Part shown: piece by piece, positions 33,081 to 42,789 of the stretch
Layout of the letters: each line of letters begins with the position of its first letter
How positions within the stretch are numbered: the first letter of the stretch is position 1
Assembly (NCBI RefSeq): GCF_046707225.1
Contig: NZ_JBJKOP010000029.1
Span: 1-64,000, forward strand
Direction of reading: 5' to 3'
Length of the DNA stretch: 64,000 nt
Source of the DNA: Caproicibacter sp046707225
GTDB taxonomy: Bacteria; Bacillota; Clostridia; Oscillospirales; Acutalibacteraceae
Position numbers and translations under genes: made by a program
Notes under the pieces: generated by a model
The model's database searches: none
What the model was told of the DNA's origin: nothing
The model's input: the letters and a program-made list of their open reading frames with translations, nothing else

Positions 33081-33629
33081 GTGCATCAGATGACCGATGA
33101 CATTCAGGAAGTATTATTCAGTGAGGAACGGCTTGCCGAGATCGTCTCAAAAATGGGGGCCAAAATCAGTGAGGATTATAAAGACAAAAACCTTTTACTG
33201 GTCAGCATTTTGAAAGGCTCCGTTGTATTTATGTCCGATTTAATGCGTTCCGTTACGATTCCGTGCAGCATCGATTTTATGGCGGTTTCCAGCTATGGCT
33301 CCGGCATGAAAACTTCCGGTGTCGTCAAAATTATTAAGGATCTCGATATCAACCTGAAAGGGTATGATCTCTTAGTTGTGGAGGATATTTTAGACAGCGG
33401 CCTTACCTTAAGCTACATACTGGAACTTTTGCAGGCGCGCGAGCCAAAAAGCATTCGGCTTTGTACGCTTTTTGACAAACCGGACCGCAGAACCGCCAGC
33501 ATCAAGGCGGATTATGTTGGAACGGTTGTTCCGGATGAATTTATTGTCGGGTATGGCCTTGATTATGATGAAAAATACAGGAACCTCCCGTTTGTCGGGA
33601 TCCTGAAACCGGAGGTTTACGGGGGCTGA
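33081..33629 (+). CDS. hpt: Hypoxanthine phosphoribosyltransferase
   Basis: Purine salvage: converts hypoxanthine or guanine with PRPP to IMP/GMP. The PRPP-binding motif LLVVEDILDSGLTL (near residue 100) and SILKGSVVFMSDL, with ALFDKP-type and YVGTVVPDEFIVGYGLDYDE near the end, are characteristic. 182 aa. GTG 33081 was preferred because AAGGAG lies 11 nt before; GTG 33069 is inside that site and ATG 33090 is an alternative. The tilS-hpt-ftsH order is conserved in Firmicutes. Confidence 0.95.
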   Translation: MHQMTDDIQEVLFSEERLAEIVSKMGAKISEDYKDKNLLLVSILKGSVVFMSDLMRSVTIPCSIDFMAVSSYGSGMKTSGVVKIIKDLDINLKGYDLLVVEDILDSGLTLSYILELLQAREPKSIRLCTLFDKPDRRTASIKADYVGTVVPDEFIVGYGLDYDEKYRNLPFVGILKPEVYGG

Positions 33630-33672
33630 CCCGCACAGGGGAGGGCCGATTCCTATAAGGAGTGAAATTTGT

Positions 33673-35580
33673 TTGGACAATAGAAAGACCGTAAAAAATA
33701 TTGCCATGTTTTTGGGCATACCGATCCTGCTGCTGGTTTTGCTTGCAATGGTGCTGAACAACCATTCCGATAAAACCTATAATTATTCTGAGATTCTGTA
33801 TTACTTTGAAGATCAGAAGGTTACGAATTATTCCCTTGACCTTGGCAGCGGAGAAATGATCATCACGCTAAAGGACAAAACTCAGATCTCTTATGTTGCG
33901 CCGAGCACCATGCAGCTGGTTGAAGATATCCGTCCTTATGTGGAGCAATACAATGCGGAGCATCCGAATGCCCGGATGACCTTTAACTGGAAGAGGCCGG
34001 CTGAAACTACATGGCTGTCCAGCCTGCTGCCGATGCTTCTGACGCTGGCCGTAATGCTTTTGTTCTGGTGGTTCATGATGAAACGCCTGAACACCTCAAT
34101 GGGCGACGCCGGCAAGCAGATGAATTTCGGTAAGGCGAAAATCAAGCAGATGGCGGACGAAAAGCGGAAAACCACATTTGCCGATGTTGCCGGAGCAGAC
34201 GAGGAAAAAGAAGAACTGCAGGAGATCGTGGAATTCCTGAAAAATCCCCGCAAGTATAACGAGCTGGGCGCGCGCATTCCAAAAGGCGTGCTGCTCGTTG
34301 GCCCTCCGGGTACCGGCAAAACCCTGCTTGCCCGTGCGGTCGCGGGAGAAGCGGGAGTCCCGTTCTTCTCCATTTCCGGTTCTGATTTTGTGGAAATGTT
34401 TGTCGGCGTCGGCGCGTCGCGCGTTCGCGACCTGTTCGATCAGGCAAAGAAAAATTCGCCCTGTATCATTTTTATTGATGAAATCGACGCCGTGGGACGC
34501 CAGCGCGGCGCGGGCCTCGGCGGCGGCCACGATGAGCGTGAGCAGACGTTGAACCAGTTGCTGGTTGAGATGGACGGATTCGGCGCGAATGAAGGCGTTA
34601 TCATGATTGCCGCGACAAACCGCCCCGATATTCTTGACCCGGCGCTGATGCGTCCCGGTCGTTTTGACCGTCAGATCATGGTCGGTTACCCGGATATCAA
34701 GGGCCGCGAGGCAATCCTGAAGGTCCATTCGCGCGGCAAGCCGGTTGCCCCGGACGTCGACCTGAAAACCATCGCGAAATCCACCGCCGGATTTACTGGA
34801 GCGGACCTCGAAAACCTGCTTAATGAATCCGCGCTGCTTGCGGCGAGAAAAAGCCTGAAGGCCATTACCATGGATGAAATTGAGGAGGCCACGATCAAGG
34901 TTGTGGTCGGCACCGAAAAGAAGAGCCATGTCATGACCGATAAAGAAAAGAAAATTACAGCTTATCATGAAGCGGGCCATGCGGTGGCAACATTTTATTG
35001 CCCCACACAGGACCCTGTGCATCAGATTTCCATTATTCCGCGCGGTATGGCAGGCGGCTATACCATGCAGATTCCGGCGGAAGACCGCGCTTACCGTTCC
35101 CGCAAGGAAATGGAAGAAGACCTTGTTGTCATGCTTGGAGGCCGTGTTTCTGAAGCGCTTACACTGGACGATATTTCGACCGGTGCCTCCAACGACATTG
35201 AACGCGCAACCAAACTGGCGCGCAGTATGGTGACAAAATACGGGATGTCGGACGAGCTTGGTCCCATCACCTACGGGCAGGATGAAGGCGAGCCCTTCCT
35301 CGGGCGCGATATGGGGCATATCCGGAATTATTCGGAGGATACCTCTTCCGCGATCGACCGCGAAATCAAACGCCTGATGACGGAGGCCTACAACAAGACG
35401 GAAGACATTCTCAGGTCTCACATGGAAAAACTCCATGAAGTGTCAAAATATCTGTTTGAAAACGAAAAGATGAGCGGAGAAGAATTTGCAAAGATGATGA
35501 AGGGCGACCCCGAACCGTCTCCGCGGGATGGAATTTCGCCCGGCGCCTCTGCCGGAAATATGGTGGGAGAAGCTGGCTGA
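33673..35580 (+). CDS. ftsH: ATP-dependent zinc metalloprotease FtsH
   Basis: Membrane protease that degrades misfolded membrane proteins and regulators. Two transmembrane segments (residues about 9-28 and 115-135) flank the extracytoplasmic domain. Walker A GPPGTGKTLLARAV is near residue 210, Walker B CIIFIDEIDAVG follows, and the zinc site HEAGHAVA is near 432. 635 aa, intact. The start is TTG 33673 with AAGGAG upstream. The operon ends with a terminator at 35602-35627. Confidence 0.96.
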   Translation: MDNRKTVKNIAMFLGIPILLLVLLAMVLNNHSDKTYNYSEILYYFEDQKVTNYSLDLGSGEMIITLKDKTQISYVAPSTMQLVEDIRPYVEQYNAEHPNARMTFNWKRPAETTWLSSLLPMLLTLAVMLLFWWFMMKRLNTSMGDAGKQMNFGKAKIKQMADEKRKTTFADVAGADEEKEELQEIVEFLKNPRKYNELGARIPKGVLLVGPPGTGKTLLARAVAGEAGVPFFSISGSDFVEMFVGVGASRVRDLFDQAKKNSPCIIFIDEIDAVGRQRGAGLGGGHDEREQTLNQLLVEMDGFGANEGVIMIAATNRPDILDPALMRPGRFDRQIMVGYPDIKGREAILKVHSRGKPVAPDVDLKTIAKSTAGFTGADLENLLNESALLAARKSLKAITMDEIEEATIKVVVGTEKKSHVMTDKEKKITAYHEAGHAVATFYCPTQDPVHQISIIPRGMAGGYTMQIPAEDRAYRSRKEMEEDLVVMLGGRVSEALTLDDISTGASNDIERATKLARSMVTKYGMSDELGPITYGQDEGEPFLGRDMGHIRNYSEDTSSAIDREIKRLMTEAYNKTEDILRSHMEKLHEVSKYLFENEKMSGEEFAKMMKGDPEPSPRDGISPGASAGNMVGEAG

Positions 35581-35601
35581 AAAGGTCAATAAAAGATTGC
35601 A

Positions 35602-35627
35602 GGGGAATGTAGCCGCATTCCCCTTTT
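35602..35627 (+). terminator. Terminator after ftsH
   Basis: GGGGAATG and CATTCCCC form an 8-bp stem with a short loop, followed by TTTT. Confidence 0.75.
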
Positions 35628-35688
35628 GACTGCCTCTTCAAAAATTGGGAATAAGTTCATAAAAATACAATCTTAGGGAGGCCCCTGA

Positions 35689-37668
35689 ATGGCACGAAAA
35701 CAGGCCTATGGAAATGAGAGCATTTCTTCCTTAAAGGGAGCGGACCGCGTTCGGCGGCGTCCGGCCGTGATTTTCGGTTCGGACGGAATCGAAGGATGCG
35801 AGCATTCCATATTTGAAATTTTGTCGAATGCGATTGACGAAGCGCGAGAGGGCTTCGGAAAACAAATCACAGTCACCAGGTACATGGACCGGTCGGTGGA
35901 AGTGGAAGACCATGGGCGCGGCTGCCCGGTTGATTACAACCCGAATGAAAAACGCTATAATTGGGAGCTTGCTTTTTGCGAGCTTTACGCCGGGGGAAAA
36001 TATAACAACAGCGAGGATGAGAGCTATGAGTATTCGCTGGGCTTAAACGGCCTCGGCCTCTGCGCTACGCAGTATGCCTCCGAATATATGGATGCGGATA
36101 TTCGCCGGGACGGTTTTCGTTACACGCTGCACTTTGAACACGGCGAAAATATCGGCGGACTGCAAAAGGAAGAATACAAAGGGAAAGACACCGGCTCCCG
36201 TTTTCGCTGGAAGCCTGATTTGCAGGTGTTTACGGATATCGACGTGCCCGTCGAATACTACATGGACATGCTCAAGCGCCAGGCAATCGTCAATGAAGGA
36301 ATCACATTCCTGTTCCGCAGCCAGACCGAAACCGGCTTTGATACCACCACATTTCTCTATGAAAACGGAATTGCGGATTATGCGGTGGAAATCGCGGGGA
36401 ATGATGCCCTGACTCCGGTTCAGTTCTGGCAGTCGGAGCGCATGGTGCGCGACCGGTCGGACAAGCCGGAGTACAAAGTGAAAATCAATGTTGCAGTTGC
36501 TTTTTCCAACCGCAACCGCTTAATTGAATACTATCACAACTCCAGCTGGCTGGAACACGGCGGTTCCCCGGACAAAGCCGCCCGGAATGCGTTTGTTTAT
36601 CAGATTGATTCCTATCTTAAGCAGAACAATAAGTACAATAAAAATGAGAGTAAGATCAATTTTGCAGACGTCGAGGACTGCCTGATTCTGATTATCTCCT
36701 CCTTTTCCAACCGCACGTCCTATGAAAATCAGACGAAAAAGGCGATTACGAACAAAGGAATACAGGAAGCCATGGTTGAAATGCTTCGCCATCAGCTTGA
36801 AGTTTATTTTATTGAGAATCCCGCCGACGCGGAAAAAATCGCGGCGCAGGTGCTCATCAACAAGCGCAGCCGCGAGGATGCGGAAAAAACAAGGCTGAAC
36901 CTGAAAAAGAAGCTGACCAGCAGCCTGGATTTGACGAACCGGGTCGCGAAATTTGTCGACTGCCGCAGCCGGGATACCGGCGAACGTGAAATATTCATCG
37001 TGGAGGGCGATTCCGCTCTCGGCGCGTGCAAGCAGGCCCGCGACCCGAATTTTCAGGCGATCATGCCGATCCGCGGCAAAATATTGAACTGCTTAAAGGC
37101 CGATTACGATAAAATCTTTAAGAGTGAGATCATAACGGATTTAATTAAGGTGTTGGGCTGCGGGGTTCAGGTGAAGTCGAAAGCCAACCGGGAGCTTTCT
37201 TCCTTTAATATCAAGCTTCTGCGGTGGGCCAAAATCATTCTCTGCACCGACGCCGACGTGGACGGGTATCAGATTCGTACGCTTCTTCTGACCATGCTGT
37301 ACCGGTTGACCCCCGCGCTGATTGAGGAGGGCAAGGTGTTTATCGCGGAATCGCCCCTCTATGAGATTCAGGCTAAAAATGAAACCTATTTTGCTTTCAC
37401 GGAACGTGAGAAAGAGGAATTTTCGGAAAAGCTGAAAGGTCAGAAATTTTCCATTCAGCGGTCGAAAGGCTTGGGTGAAAATGAGCCGGATATGATGAAT
37501 CTTACAACTATGAATCCGGCGACGCGCCGGCTGATTAAAGTGCTTCCGGATGAGGCGGAGCAGACAAGCAGAGTGTTTGACCTTCTTTTGGGCGACAATC
37601 TGGAGGGCAGAAAAGATTTTATCGCTCAAAACGGTTCTCAATACATTGATACATCGGATTTAAGCTGA
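35689..37668 (+). CDS. Divergent type II topoisomerase ATPase/Toprim subunit (GyrB/ParE-like)
   Basis: 659 residues in GyrB/ParE order. The GHKL ATPase region includes EILSNAIDEAREG and VEDHGRGCPVDYNP (canonical: DNGRGIPV) and YSLGLNGLGLCATQYAS (canonical GLHGVGASVVNALS). The transducer follows, with SYENQTKKAI for the QTK loop. The Toprim domain has FIVEGDSALGACKQARD (near residue 438), LCTDADVDGYQIRTLL (near 520) and SIQRSKGLGENEPDMM. The catalytic residues are kept but the ATPase motifs differ from those of housekeeping gyrase. It is followed 45 bp later by the cleavage subunit. Together they form a complete topoisomerase, probably a second one beside canonical gyrase. Confidence 0.85.
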   Translation: MARKQAYGNESISSLKGADRVRRRPAVIFGSDGIEGCEHSIFEILSNAIDEAREGFGKQITVTRYMDRSVEVEDHGRGCPVDYNPNEKRYNWELAFCELYAGGKYNNSEDESYEYSLGLNGLGLCATQYASEYMDADIRRDGFRYTLHFEHGENIGGLQKEEYKGKDTGSRFRWKPDLQVFTDIDVPVEYYMDMLKRQAIVNEGITFLFRSQTETGFDTTTFLYENGIADYAVEIAGNDALTPVQFWQSERMVRDRSDKPEYKVKINVAVAFSNRNRLIEYYHNSSWLEHGGSPDKAARNAFVYQIDSYLKQNNKYNKNESKINFADVEDCLILIISSFSNRTSYENQTKKAITNKGIQEAMVEMLRHQLEVYFIENPADAEKIAAQVLINKRSREDAEKTRLNLKKKLTSSLDLTNRVAKFVDCRSRDTGEREIFIVEGDSALGACKQARDPNFQAIMPIRGKILNCLKADYDKIFKSEIITDLIKVLGCGVQVKSKANRELSSFNIKLLRWAKIILCTDADVDGYQIRTLLLTMLYRLTPALIEEGKVFIAESPLYEIQAKNETYFAFTEREKEEFSEKLKGQKFSIQRSKGLGENEPDMMNLTTMNPATRRLIKVLPDEAEQTSRVFDLLLGDNLEGRKDFIAQNGSQYIDTSDLS

Positions 37669-37713
37669 GTGTTTTTTGATTAATCCCAACGAAATGGTGG
37701 TGCGGCAGAACAC

Positions 37714-39939
37714 ATGCCAAAAAAGAGGAAAGAACCCGTCCGCGGAAACGGCGCGCACGGCGTGATCAATCGCGCGGGCGAGACTGTTGAAGAAAGAATC
37801 ACGGATACGCTTGAGAAAAATTACATGCCTTACGCCATGAGTGTCATCCTTTCCCGAGCGATTCCCGAAATAGACGGCTTTAAACCGTCGCATCGAAAAC
37901 TGCTTTATACCATGTATAAAATGGGACTGCTGGGGCCGGGCAGGACCAAGAGCGCCAATATCGTCGGCCAGACCATGCGTCTGAACCCGCACGGCGATGC
38001 TCCGATTTATGATACGATGGTGCGCCTGAGCCGGGGGTATGAGGCTCTGCTTCACCCTTATGTGGATTCCAAAGGCAATTTCGGCAAGTTTTATTCCCGT
38101 GACATGGCTTACGCGGCCTCCCGTTATACGGAAGCCCGGCTGGACAACCTCTGCGAAGAGCTGTTCCGCGATATTGACCGCGATACCGTAGACTTTGTCG
38201 ACAATTACGACAGGACTATGAAGGAACCCACACTCCTGCCGGCAACTTTTCCGACCGTGCTTGTCAACGCAAACACGGGGATTGCCGTCGGTATGGCAAG
38301 CTCTATCTGCCCGTTTAATCTGGCGGAGGTCTGCAAAACAACCGCGGCTCTGCTGAAAAACCAGCAGCACGATGTTTTTTCCACACTGCTGGCTCCGGAT
38401 TTCCCGGGCGGCGGGCAGATTCTGATGAACCGGGACATTCTGAAAAAAATTTATGAAACGGGCCGCGGTTCCATTCGGATTCGGTCTCGGTATCGCTATG
38501 ACGCGGATGCAAACTGTATCGACGTGGTGGAGATTCCTCCTACCGCGACGGTGGAAGTAATCGTCGAAAAGGTCGTTGATTTGGTCCGGCAGGGAAAAGT
38601 GAAGGAAATTTCAGATATCCGCGATGAAACGGGTCTTGACGGTCTAAAAATCACCATTGACCTGAAACGGGGGACGGACCCGGATAAATTAATGCTGCGC
38701 CTGTTTAAAATGACGCCGTTGGAGGACAGCTTTTCCTGCAACTTTAACGTTCTTGTCAATGGAACGCCGCGCGTCATGGGCGTTCGGGAACTGCTGACCG
38801 AATGGAGCAAATTCAGGGTAAAGTGTGTTCGCCGCAGGACGGAGTACGACCTGAAAAAGAAACAGGAAAAGCTGCACCTGCTCAAAGGACTTCAGGCAAT
38901 TCTGCTTGATATTGACAAGGCGGTAGCCATTGTCCGTTCGACCGAAGGGGAAGAAGAGGTTGTTCCCAATCTGATGATCGGGTTTGGGATTGACCGCACG
39001 CAGGCTGAGTATGTTGCCGAAATAAAGCTGCGTCATTTAAACCGCGAGTACATTATGAAACGTACCGAAGAAACGGCGCAGCTGGAGCTTGAGATTGCGA
39101 AGCTGCAAAAAATATTGGGCAGCGAAGCGGAAATCCGCAAGATTATTTGCAACGAGCTGAGTCAGGTGGCGGAGAAGTACGGAAAACCGAGGCGGTCCGA
39201 ATTAGTTTATCCGGGCGAGATTGAGGAGTATACCGAGGAAGAGGTTCCTGATTACCCGGTTAACCTGTTTCTGACGAAAGACGGCTACTTTAAGAAGATC
39301 ACACCGCTTTCGCTGCGGATGGGCGGAGAGCAGAAATTAAAGGAAGGCGACGAGGTCGGCCAGCATATTGAAAGTACAAACTCGGCCGAGCTGTTGTTTT
39401 TTACGAACCGGTGTTCCGTTTATAAGGCGAAAGCCTCGGATTTTCCGGATACGAAAGCAAGCGTGTTAGGCGAATATATACCGGCAAGGCTCGGTATGGA
39501 GGACGGCGAAGCGCCGGTCTATCTTGCGGTTACTACGGATTATGCCGGTTTTATGATGTTTTTTTATGAAAACGGCAAAGCGTCCAAGGTCGATCTTGCT
39601 TCTTATGAAACAAAAACAAACCGCCGCAGGCTGGTGAATGCCTACAGCGATAAAAGCCCTCTGGTATCCTGTACAAAGGTCGAAGAGGACCGTGAATTTC
39701 TGCTGGTATCTTCTCAGGGCAGAATGCTGTTATTGCATTCAGGCGCAATTCAGAGCAAAACAACCAGATCAACCCAGGGCGTGGCGGTCATGACGCTTAA
39801 GCGGAGCGCCAGATTGCTCCGCGCGGACCCGTACCGGGAAGGATCCCTGAAAAAGCCGGACCGCTACCGTAAAACGATTCCGGCGGCCGGCGCTATGCCC
39901 GCCGCGGAAGATACCCAGGGCGAACAGATGACTCTGTAA
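37714..39939 (+). CDS. Divergent type II topoisomerase cleavage subunit (GyrA/ParC-like)
   Basis: 741 residues. AIPEIDGFKPSHRKLLYTMY starts the breakage-reunion domain and the active Tyr lies in AASRYTEARL (near residue 137). The quinolone-interacting loop reads NPHGDAPIYDTM: the usual Ser of GyrA (position 83 in E. coli) is Ala96 here, while Asp100 is kept. A coiled coil is seen at about 390-510, and a beta-rich C-terminal domain follows that is shorter than in GyrA and has no clear GyrA box. It pairs with the preceding gene. Terminal residues 715-741 are low complexity. Confidence 0.85.
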   Translation: MPKKRKEPVRGNGAHGVINRAGETVEERITDTLEKNYMPYAMSVILSRAIPEIDGFKPSHRKLLYTMYKMGLLGPGRTKSANIVGQTMRLNPHGDAPIYDTMVRLSRGYEALLHPYVDSKGNFGKFYSRDMAYAASRYTEARLDNLCEELFRDIDRDTVDFVDNYDRTMKEPTLLPATFPTVLVNANTGIAVGMASSICPFNLAEVCKTTAALLKNQQHDVFSTLLAPDFPGGGQILMNRDILKKIYETGRGSIRIRSRYRYDADANCIDVVEIPPTATVEVIVEKVVDLVRQGKVKEISDIRDETGLDGLKITIDLKRGTDPDKLMLRLFKMTPLEDSFSCNFNVLVNGTPRVMGVRELLTEWSKFRVKCVRRRTEYDLKKKQEKLHLLKGLQAILLDIDKAVAIVRSTEGEEEVVPNLMIGFGIDRTQAEYVAEIKLRHLNREYIMKRTEETAQLELEIAKLQKILGSEAEIRKIICNELSQVAEKYGKPRRSELVYPGEIEEYTEEEVPDYPVNLFLTKDGYFKKITPLSLRMGGEQKLKEGDEVGQHIESTNSAELLFFTNRCSVYKAKASDFPDTKASVLGEYIPARLGMEDGEAPVYLAVTTDYAGFMMFFYENGKASKVDLASYETKTNRRRLVNAYSDKSPLVSCTKVEEDREFLLVSSQGRMLLLHSGAIQSKTTRSTQGVAVMTLKRSARLLRADPYREGSLKKPDRYRKTIPAAGAMPAAEDTQGEQMTL

Positions 39940-39947
39940 AATAAAAA

Positions 39948-39980
39948 CACCGCTGAAAAACCAATAGCTTTTCAGCGGTG
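39948..39980 (-). terminator. Hairpin terminator, best on the minus strand
   Basis: CACCGCTGAAAA with TTTTCAGCGGTG, 12-bp stem. On the minus strand it is followed by a T-rich tail (TTTTTATTTT), on the plus strand it follows the topoisomerase genes without a T-run. It may serve both. Confidence 0.65.
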
Positions 39981-40070
39981 GGACAATTCGAGCGGCAAAC
40001 GCAAACCGAAACGTAAACACTTTTCTTTGTCCATGACATAGAGTTTCCTGATTTGAAGGCCATTATTCAT
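39972..40070 (-). CDS. Possible microprotein (32 aa)
   Basis: A minus-strand frame from ATG 40070 to TGA 39972 (MNNGLQIRKLYVMDKEK and so on) ends in the hairpin at 39948-39980, which has its T-run on that strand. That arrangement would suit a small transcript. No good Shine-Dalgarno sequence or promoter is seen, so coding is doubtful. Confidence 0.2.
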   Translation of the reverse strand: MNNGLQIRKLYVMDKEKCLRFGLRLPLELSHR

Positions 40071-40108
40071 TTTTCTGTCTGTTTTTTAAAAGATATCCGG
40101 AACACCCC

Positions 40109-40137
40109 TTGCAAACGGGCGCTGTTTGTGATACCAT
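40109..40137 (+). promoter_or_regulatory. Promoter of secG
   Basis: TTGCAA (40109-40114), 17-bp spacer, TACCAT (40132-40137). Confidence 0.55.
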
Positions 40138-40174
40138 TTTAAGTAAGGAATTGTAAAGATTTTGGAGGTATTTT

Positions 40175-40423
40175 ATGTCAGTCGCCGAGATTATATTAGG
40201 AATTGTGCTGATGCTTTTTTCCGTTGCGATAACGATCGTCGTATTACTGCAGGAAGGCCATGAGCAAAACGTCGGTGTTGTCACTGGCGGTGCGGATACA
40301 TTCCTGACGAAAAACAAGGCGCGGTCGGTAGACGCCTTTTTGGCCCGCTGGACGAAAATTATTGCGATCGGTTTCTTTTTGCTTGTTATTGTAATTAATG
40401 CTTACTTATTCTTTGTAGCTTAA
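40175..40423 (+). CDS. secG: Preprotein translocase subunit SecG
   Basis: 82 residues: two transmembrane helices (about 5-25 and 60-80) joined by LQEGHEQNVGVVTGGADTF, the typical SecG loop. It stabilises the SecYEG channel. ATG 40175 follows TTGGAGG. It is transcribed alone with a terminator at 40437-40466, then rnr, the usual secG-rnr order in Firmicutes. Confidence 0.93.
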   Translation: MSVAEIILGIVLMLFSVAITIVVLLQEGHEQNVGVVTGGADTFLTKNKARSVDAFLARWTKIIAIGFFLLVIVINAYLFFVA

Positions 40424-40436
40424 ACAGATGCAATTT

Positions 40437-40466
40437 CGCCCCGCTTGGCAAAAGCGGGGCGTTTCT
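40437..40466 (+). terminator. Terminator after secG
   Basis: CGCCCCGCTT with AAGCGGGGCG, 10-bp stem, followed by TTTCTC. Confidence 0.75.
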
Positions 40467-40593
40467 CATTTTTACTCGGTGATTAGGAATAAGATGACGA
40501 CCTCTGTTTTCTGTTAATCGTCGTACTTTTGGGAAATCTATTGATAGAATATTCCCTGTAATTATTATGGAATAAATGACCGGAGGAAATAAT

Positions 40594-42699
40594 TTGGAAG
40601 AAACAAAAGATAAAATTATAAAATGTTTAAATAAAATTCCTCAGAGTATCTCGTCGCGCGATTTGCTGAAACGAATTAAAGCAAATAAAAACGATTATTA
40701 TAAAGCGCTGGAGGAACTGGAAAAGGAAGGCAAAATTTCACTCAGCAAGAGCCGGAGAATCCGAAAAGTAAGAGAAAAATCAACTGTCGATGCAACCATT
40801 GTTTCGCTTTCAAAAGGCTTTGCCTTTGCTCGGCCGGAGAGCGGCGGGGATGATATTTTCATCCATGCCGATCATCTGAAAAGTGCTTTTATCAAGGACA
40901 AAGTGCGTCTTTATCGAATCAGACAGAGTCCCAAAGGGCCCAGCGGAGAGGTCGACTCCATTTCTGAGAAGAGCAGCCGGGTCATCACCGGAACCCTCAA
41001 CAAGGGAAGAGGAACGTGTGAAATGGTTCCGGACGACGCAATTCGCTATCCGATCCGGGTCGTTCAGAGCGCGCCCCGTAATGCGAAAAACGGCGATAAA
41101 GTGCAGGCGAAGATCAGCAGGCAAAAGAATTCTTCCGAACTTCAGGCTGAAATCGTCAAGATTTACGGAAAATCGAACAGTGCGAAAATTTGCGCGGACG
41201 CGATACTGGATCAATATGGGATTCGCACAAAGTTCGAAAAGGAAATACTGGAAGAGGCGAAACGCGCGTCTTCGGCCGGCATTTCCGAAAAGGACCTGAG
41301 AGGAAGACTGGACCTGAGAAAGCTCGCGATCTGCACCATAGACGGTGCCGGCGCAAAAGATCTGGACGATGCCATCTCTGTCAGTAAAACACAAAAAGGC
41401 TTTCGGCTTGGCGTTCATATTGCGGACGTTTCCCACTATGTGCGGGAAGGCGGCGCTCTGGACCAGGAAGCGTTTGAGCGCGGAACATCTGTTTATTTCG
41501 CTGACCGGGTCGTTCCGATGCTGCCGGAGGAGCTTTCCAACGGGGCGTGTTCCTTAAATGCAGGCGAGGATAAACTGACCTTTTCCGCGATCATTGATTT
41601 AAGCTCACGGGGAGAGATTTTATCCTACCGCTTTCGAAAGAGCGTGATTTGCTCGCGCGTTCGCGGTGTATACTCGGAAGTAAACCAGCTGTTTTCCGGC
41701 AAGGCCGACCGTGAGGTGAAAAAGAAATATTTTCCCGTAATCCGTTCTTTACATGCGGCGAAAGAGCTTGCGGAAATTCTTAAGAAACGTTCAGGAGAAA
41801 ACGGGTCTTTTGATATAGAAAGCACGGAGTCCGAGTTTACTTTGGATGAAAAGGGAGTCTGTGTGGACGTTCGTCCCCGTAAAAGCGGAGAAGCAGAACA
41901 AATGATTGAGCAGCTGATGATTACGGCGAATCAGGCTGCGGCGAAACTGGCGAAATCAAAGGAAATCCCATTTGTGTACCGGGTTCATGAACAGCCAGAC
42001 CCGGAGCGGGTGCAGACGCTGATCCAACTGGTCGAGGCGGTAGGCTTGAATTCACGGACCCTGAAGAAAAAAGGGGAGCTCACAGCCGCCGATTTTGCAG
42101 CCGTGCTGGACCAGGCCAAGGGTACTCCAATTCAAAAAATCATTTCGCATCAATTGCTTCGGACTATGGCTAAGGCACGTTACGATTCGCAGCCGATCGG
42201 ACATTTTGGGCTTGCGCTGGAGGATTACTGCCATTTTACCTCTCCGATTCGAAGATATCCGGACCTCGCGATTCACCGCATCCTGACGGCACTGCTGTCG
42301 GAAAAGGATGCTTCTCAAATCAGCCGCTTCCAGAACTTTGCGGTCAGTGCCGCAAAAGCATCCTCAAATGCCGAAGTGCGCGCAATGGCGGCTGAACGGG
42401 ATACGGAAGACTGCTATATGGCTGAGTATATCGGCCGGCATATCGGTGAAATTTACGACGGCGTGATCAGCGGGGTCACCCAGCGCGGCATCTTTGTGGA
42501 GCTTGCCAATACTGTGGAAGGCTTTGTGCCGGTGGACAGCTTTCAGAACGCCTCGTATCAATTTGACGGTATGATCACTCAGGTTGACCGGAATACCGGG
42601 AATAAGCTGACGATCGGACAGCCGATGCGGATTCAGGTTGCGGCCGCGGACGTCGCCGGAGGCCGTATTGATTTTATTCCCTGTGAAAATCCGGATTAA
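40594..42699 (+). CDS. rnr: Ribonuclease R
   Basis: 3'-5' exonuclease able to degrade structured RNA. It has an N-terminal winged helix (about 10-65), two cold-shock domains (about 70-215), and the RNB domain with CTIDGAGAKDLDDAISV and GVHIADVSHYVREGG (about 255-300), holding the catalytic Asp residues, then HFTSPIRRYPDL. A C-terminal S1 domain begins at about 620 (GEIYDGVISGVTQRGIFVEL). TTG 40594 has GGAGG before it; the ATG at 40576 overlaps that site. 701 aa. No smpB follows, unlike many Firmicutes. Confidence 0.95.
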   Translation: MEETKDKIIKCLNKIPQSISSRDLLKRIKANKNDYYKALEELEKEGKISLSKSRRIRKVREKSTVDATIVSLSKGFAFARPESGGDDIFIHADHLKSAFIKDKVRLYRIRQSPKGPSGEVDSISEKSSRVITGTLNKGRGTCEMVPDDAIRYPIRVVQSAPRNAKNGDKVQAKISRQKNSSELQAEIVKIYGKSNSAKICADAILDQYGIRTKFEKEILEEAKRASSAGISEKDLRGRLDLRKLAICTIDGAGAKDLDDAISVSKTQKGFRLGVHIADVSHYVREGGALDQEAFERGTSVYFADRVVPMLPEELSNGACSLNAGEDKLTFSAIIDLSSRGEILSYRFRKSVICSRVRGVYSEVNQLFSGKADREVKKKYFPVIRSLHAAKELAEILKKRSGENGSFDIESTESEFTLDEKGVCVDVRPRKSGEAEQMIEQLMITANQAAAKLAKSKEIPFVYRVHEQPDPERVQTLIQLVEAVGLNSRTLKKKGELTAADFAAVLDQAKGTPIQKIISHQLLRTMAKARYDSQPIGHFGLALEDYCHFTSPIRRYPDLAIHRILTALLSEKDASQISRFQNFAVSAAKASSNAEVRAMAAERDTEDCYMAEYIGRHIGEIYDGVISGVTQRGIFVELANTVEGFVPVDSFQNASYQFDGMITQVDRNTGNKLTIGQPMRIQVAAADVAGGRIDFIPCENPD

Positions 42700-42789
42700 T
42701 TTACTGCCGACTTCCTATACTGCATAAAAAATGGAATAAATGCCCATCCTACTGACATAAGTATGAAACCGGAAGGCGGAATTGTTAGT

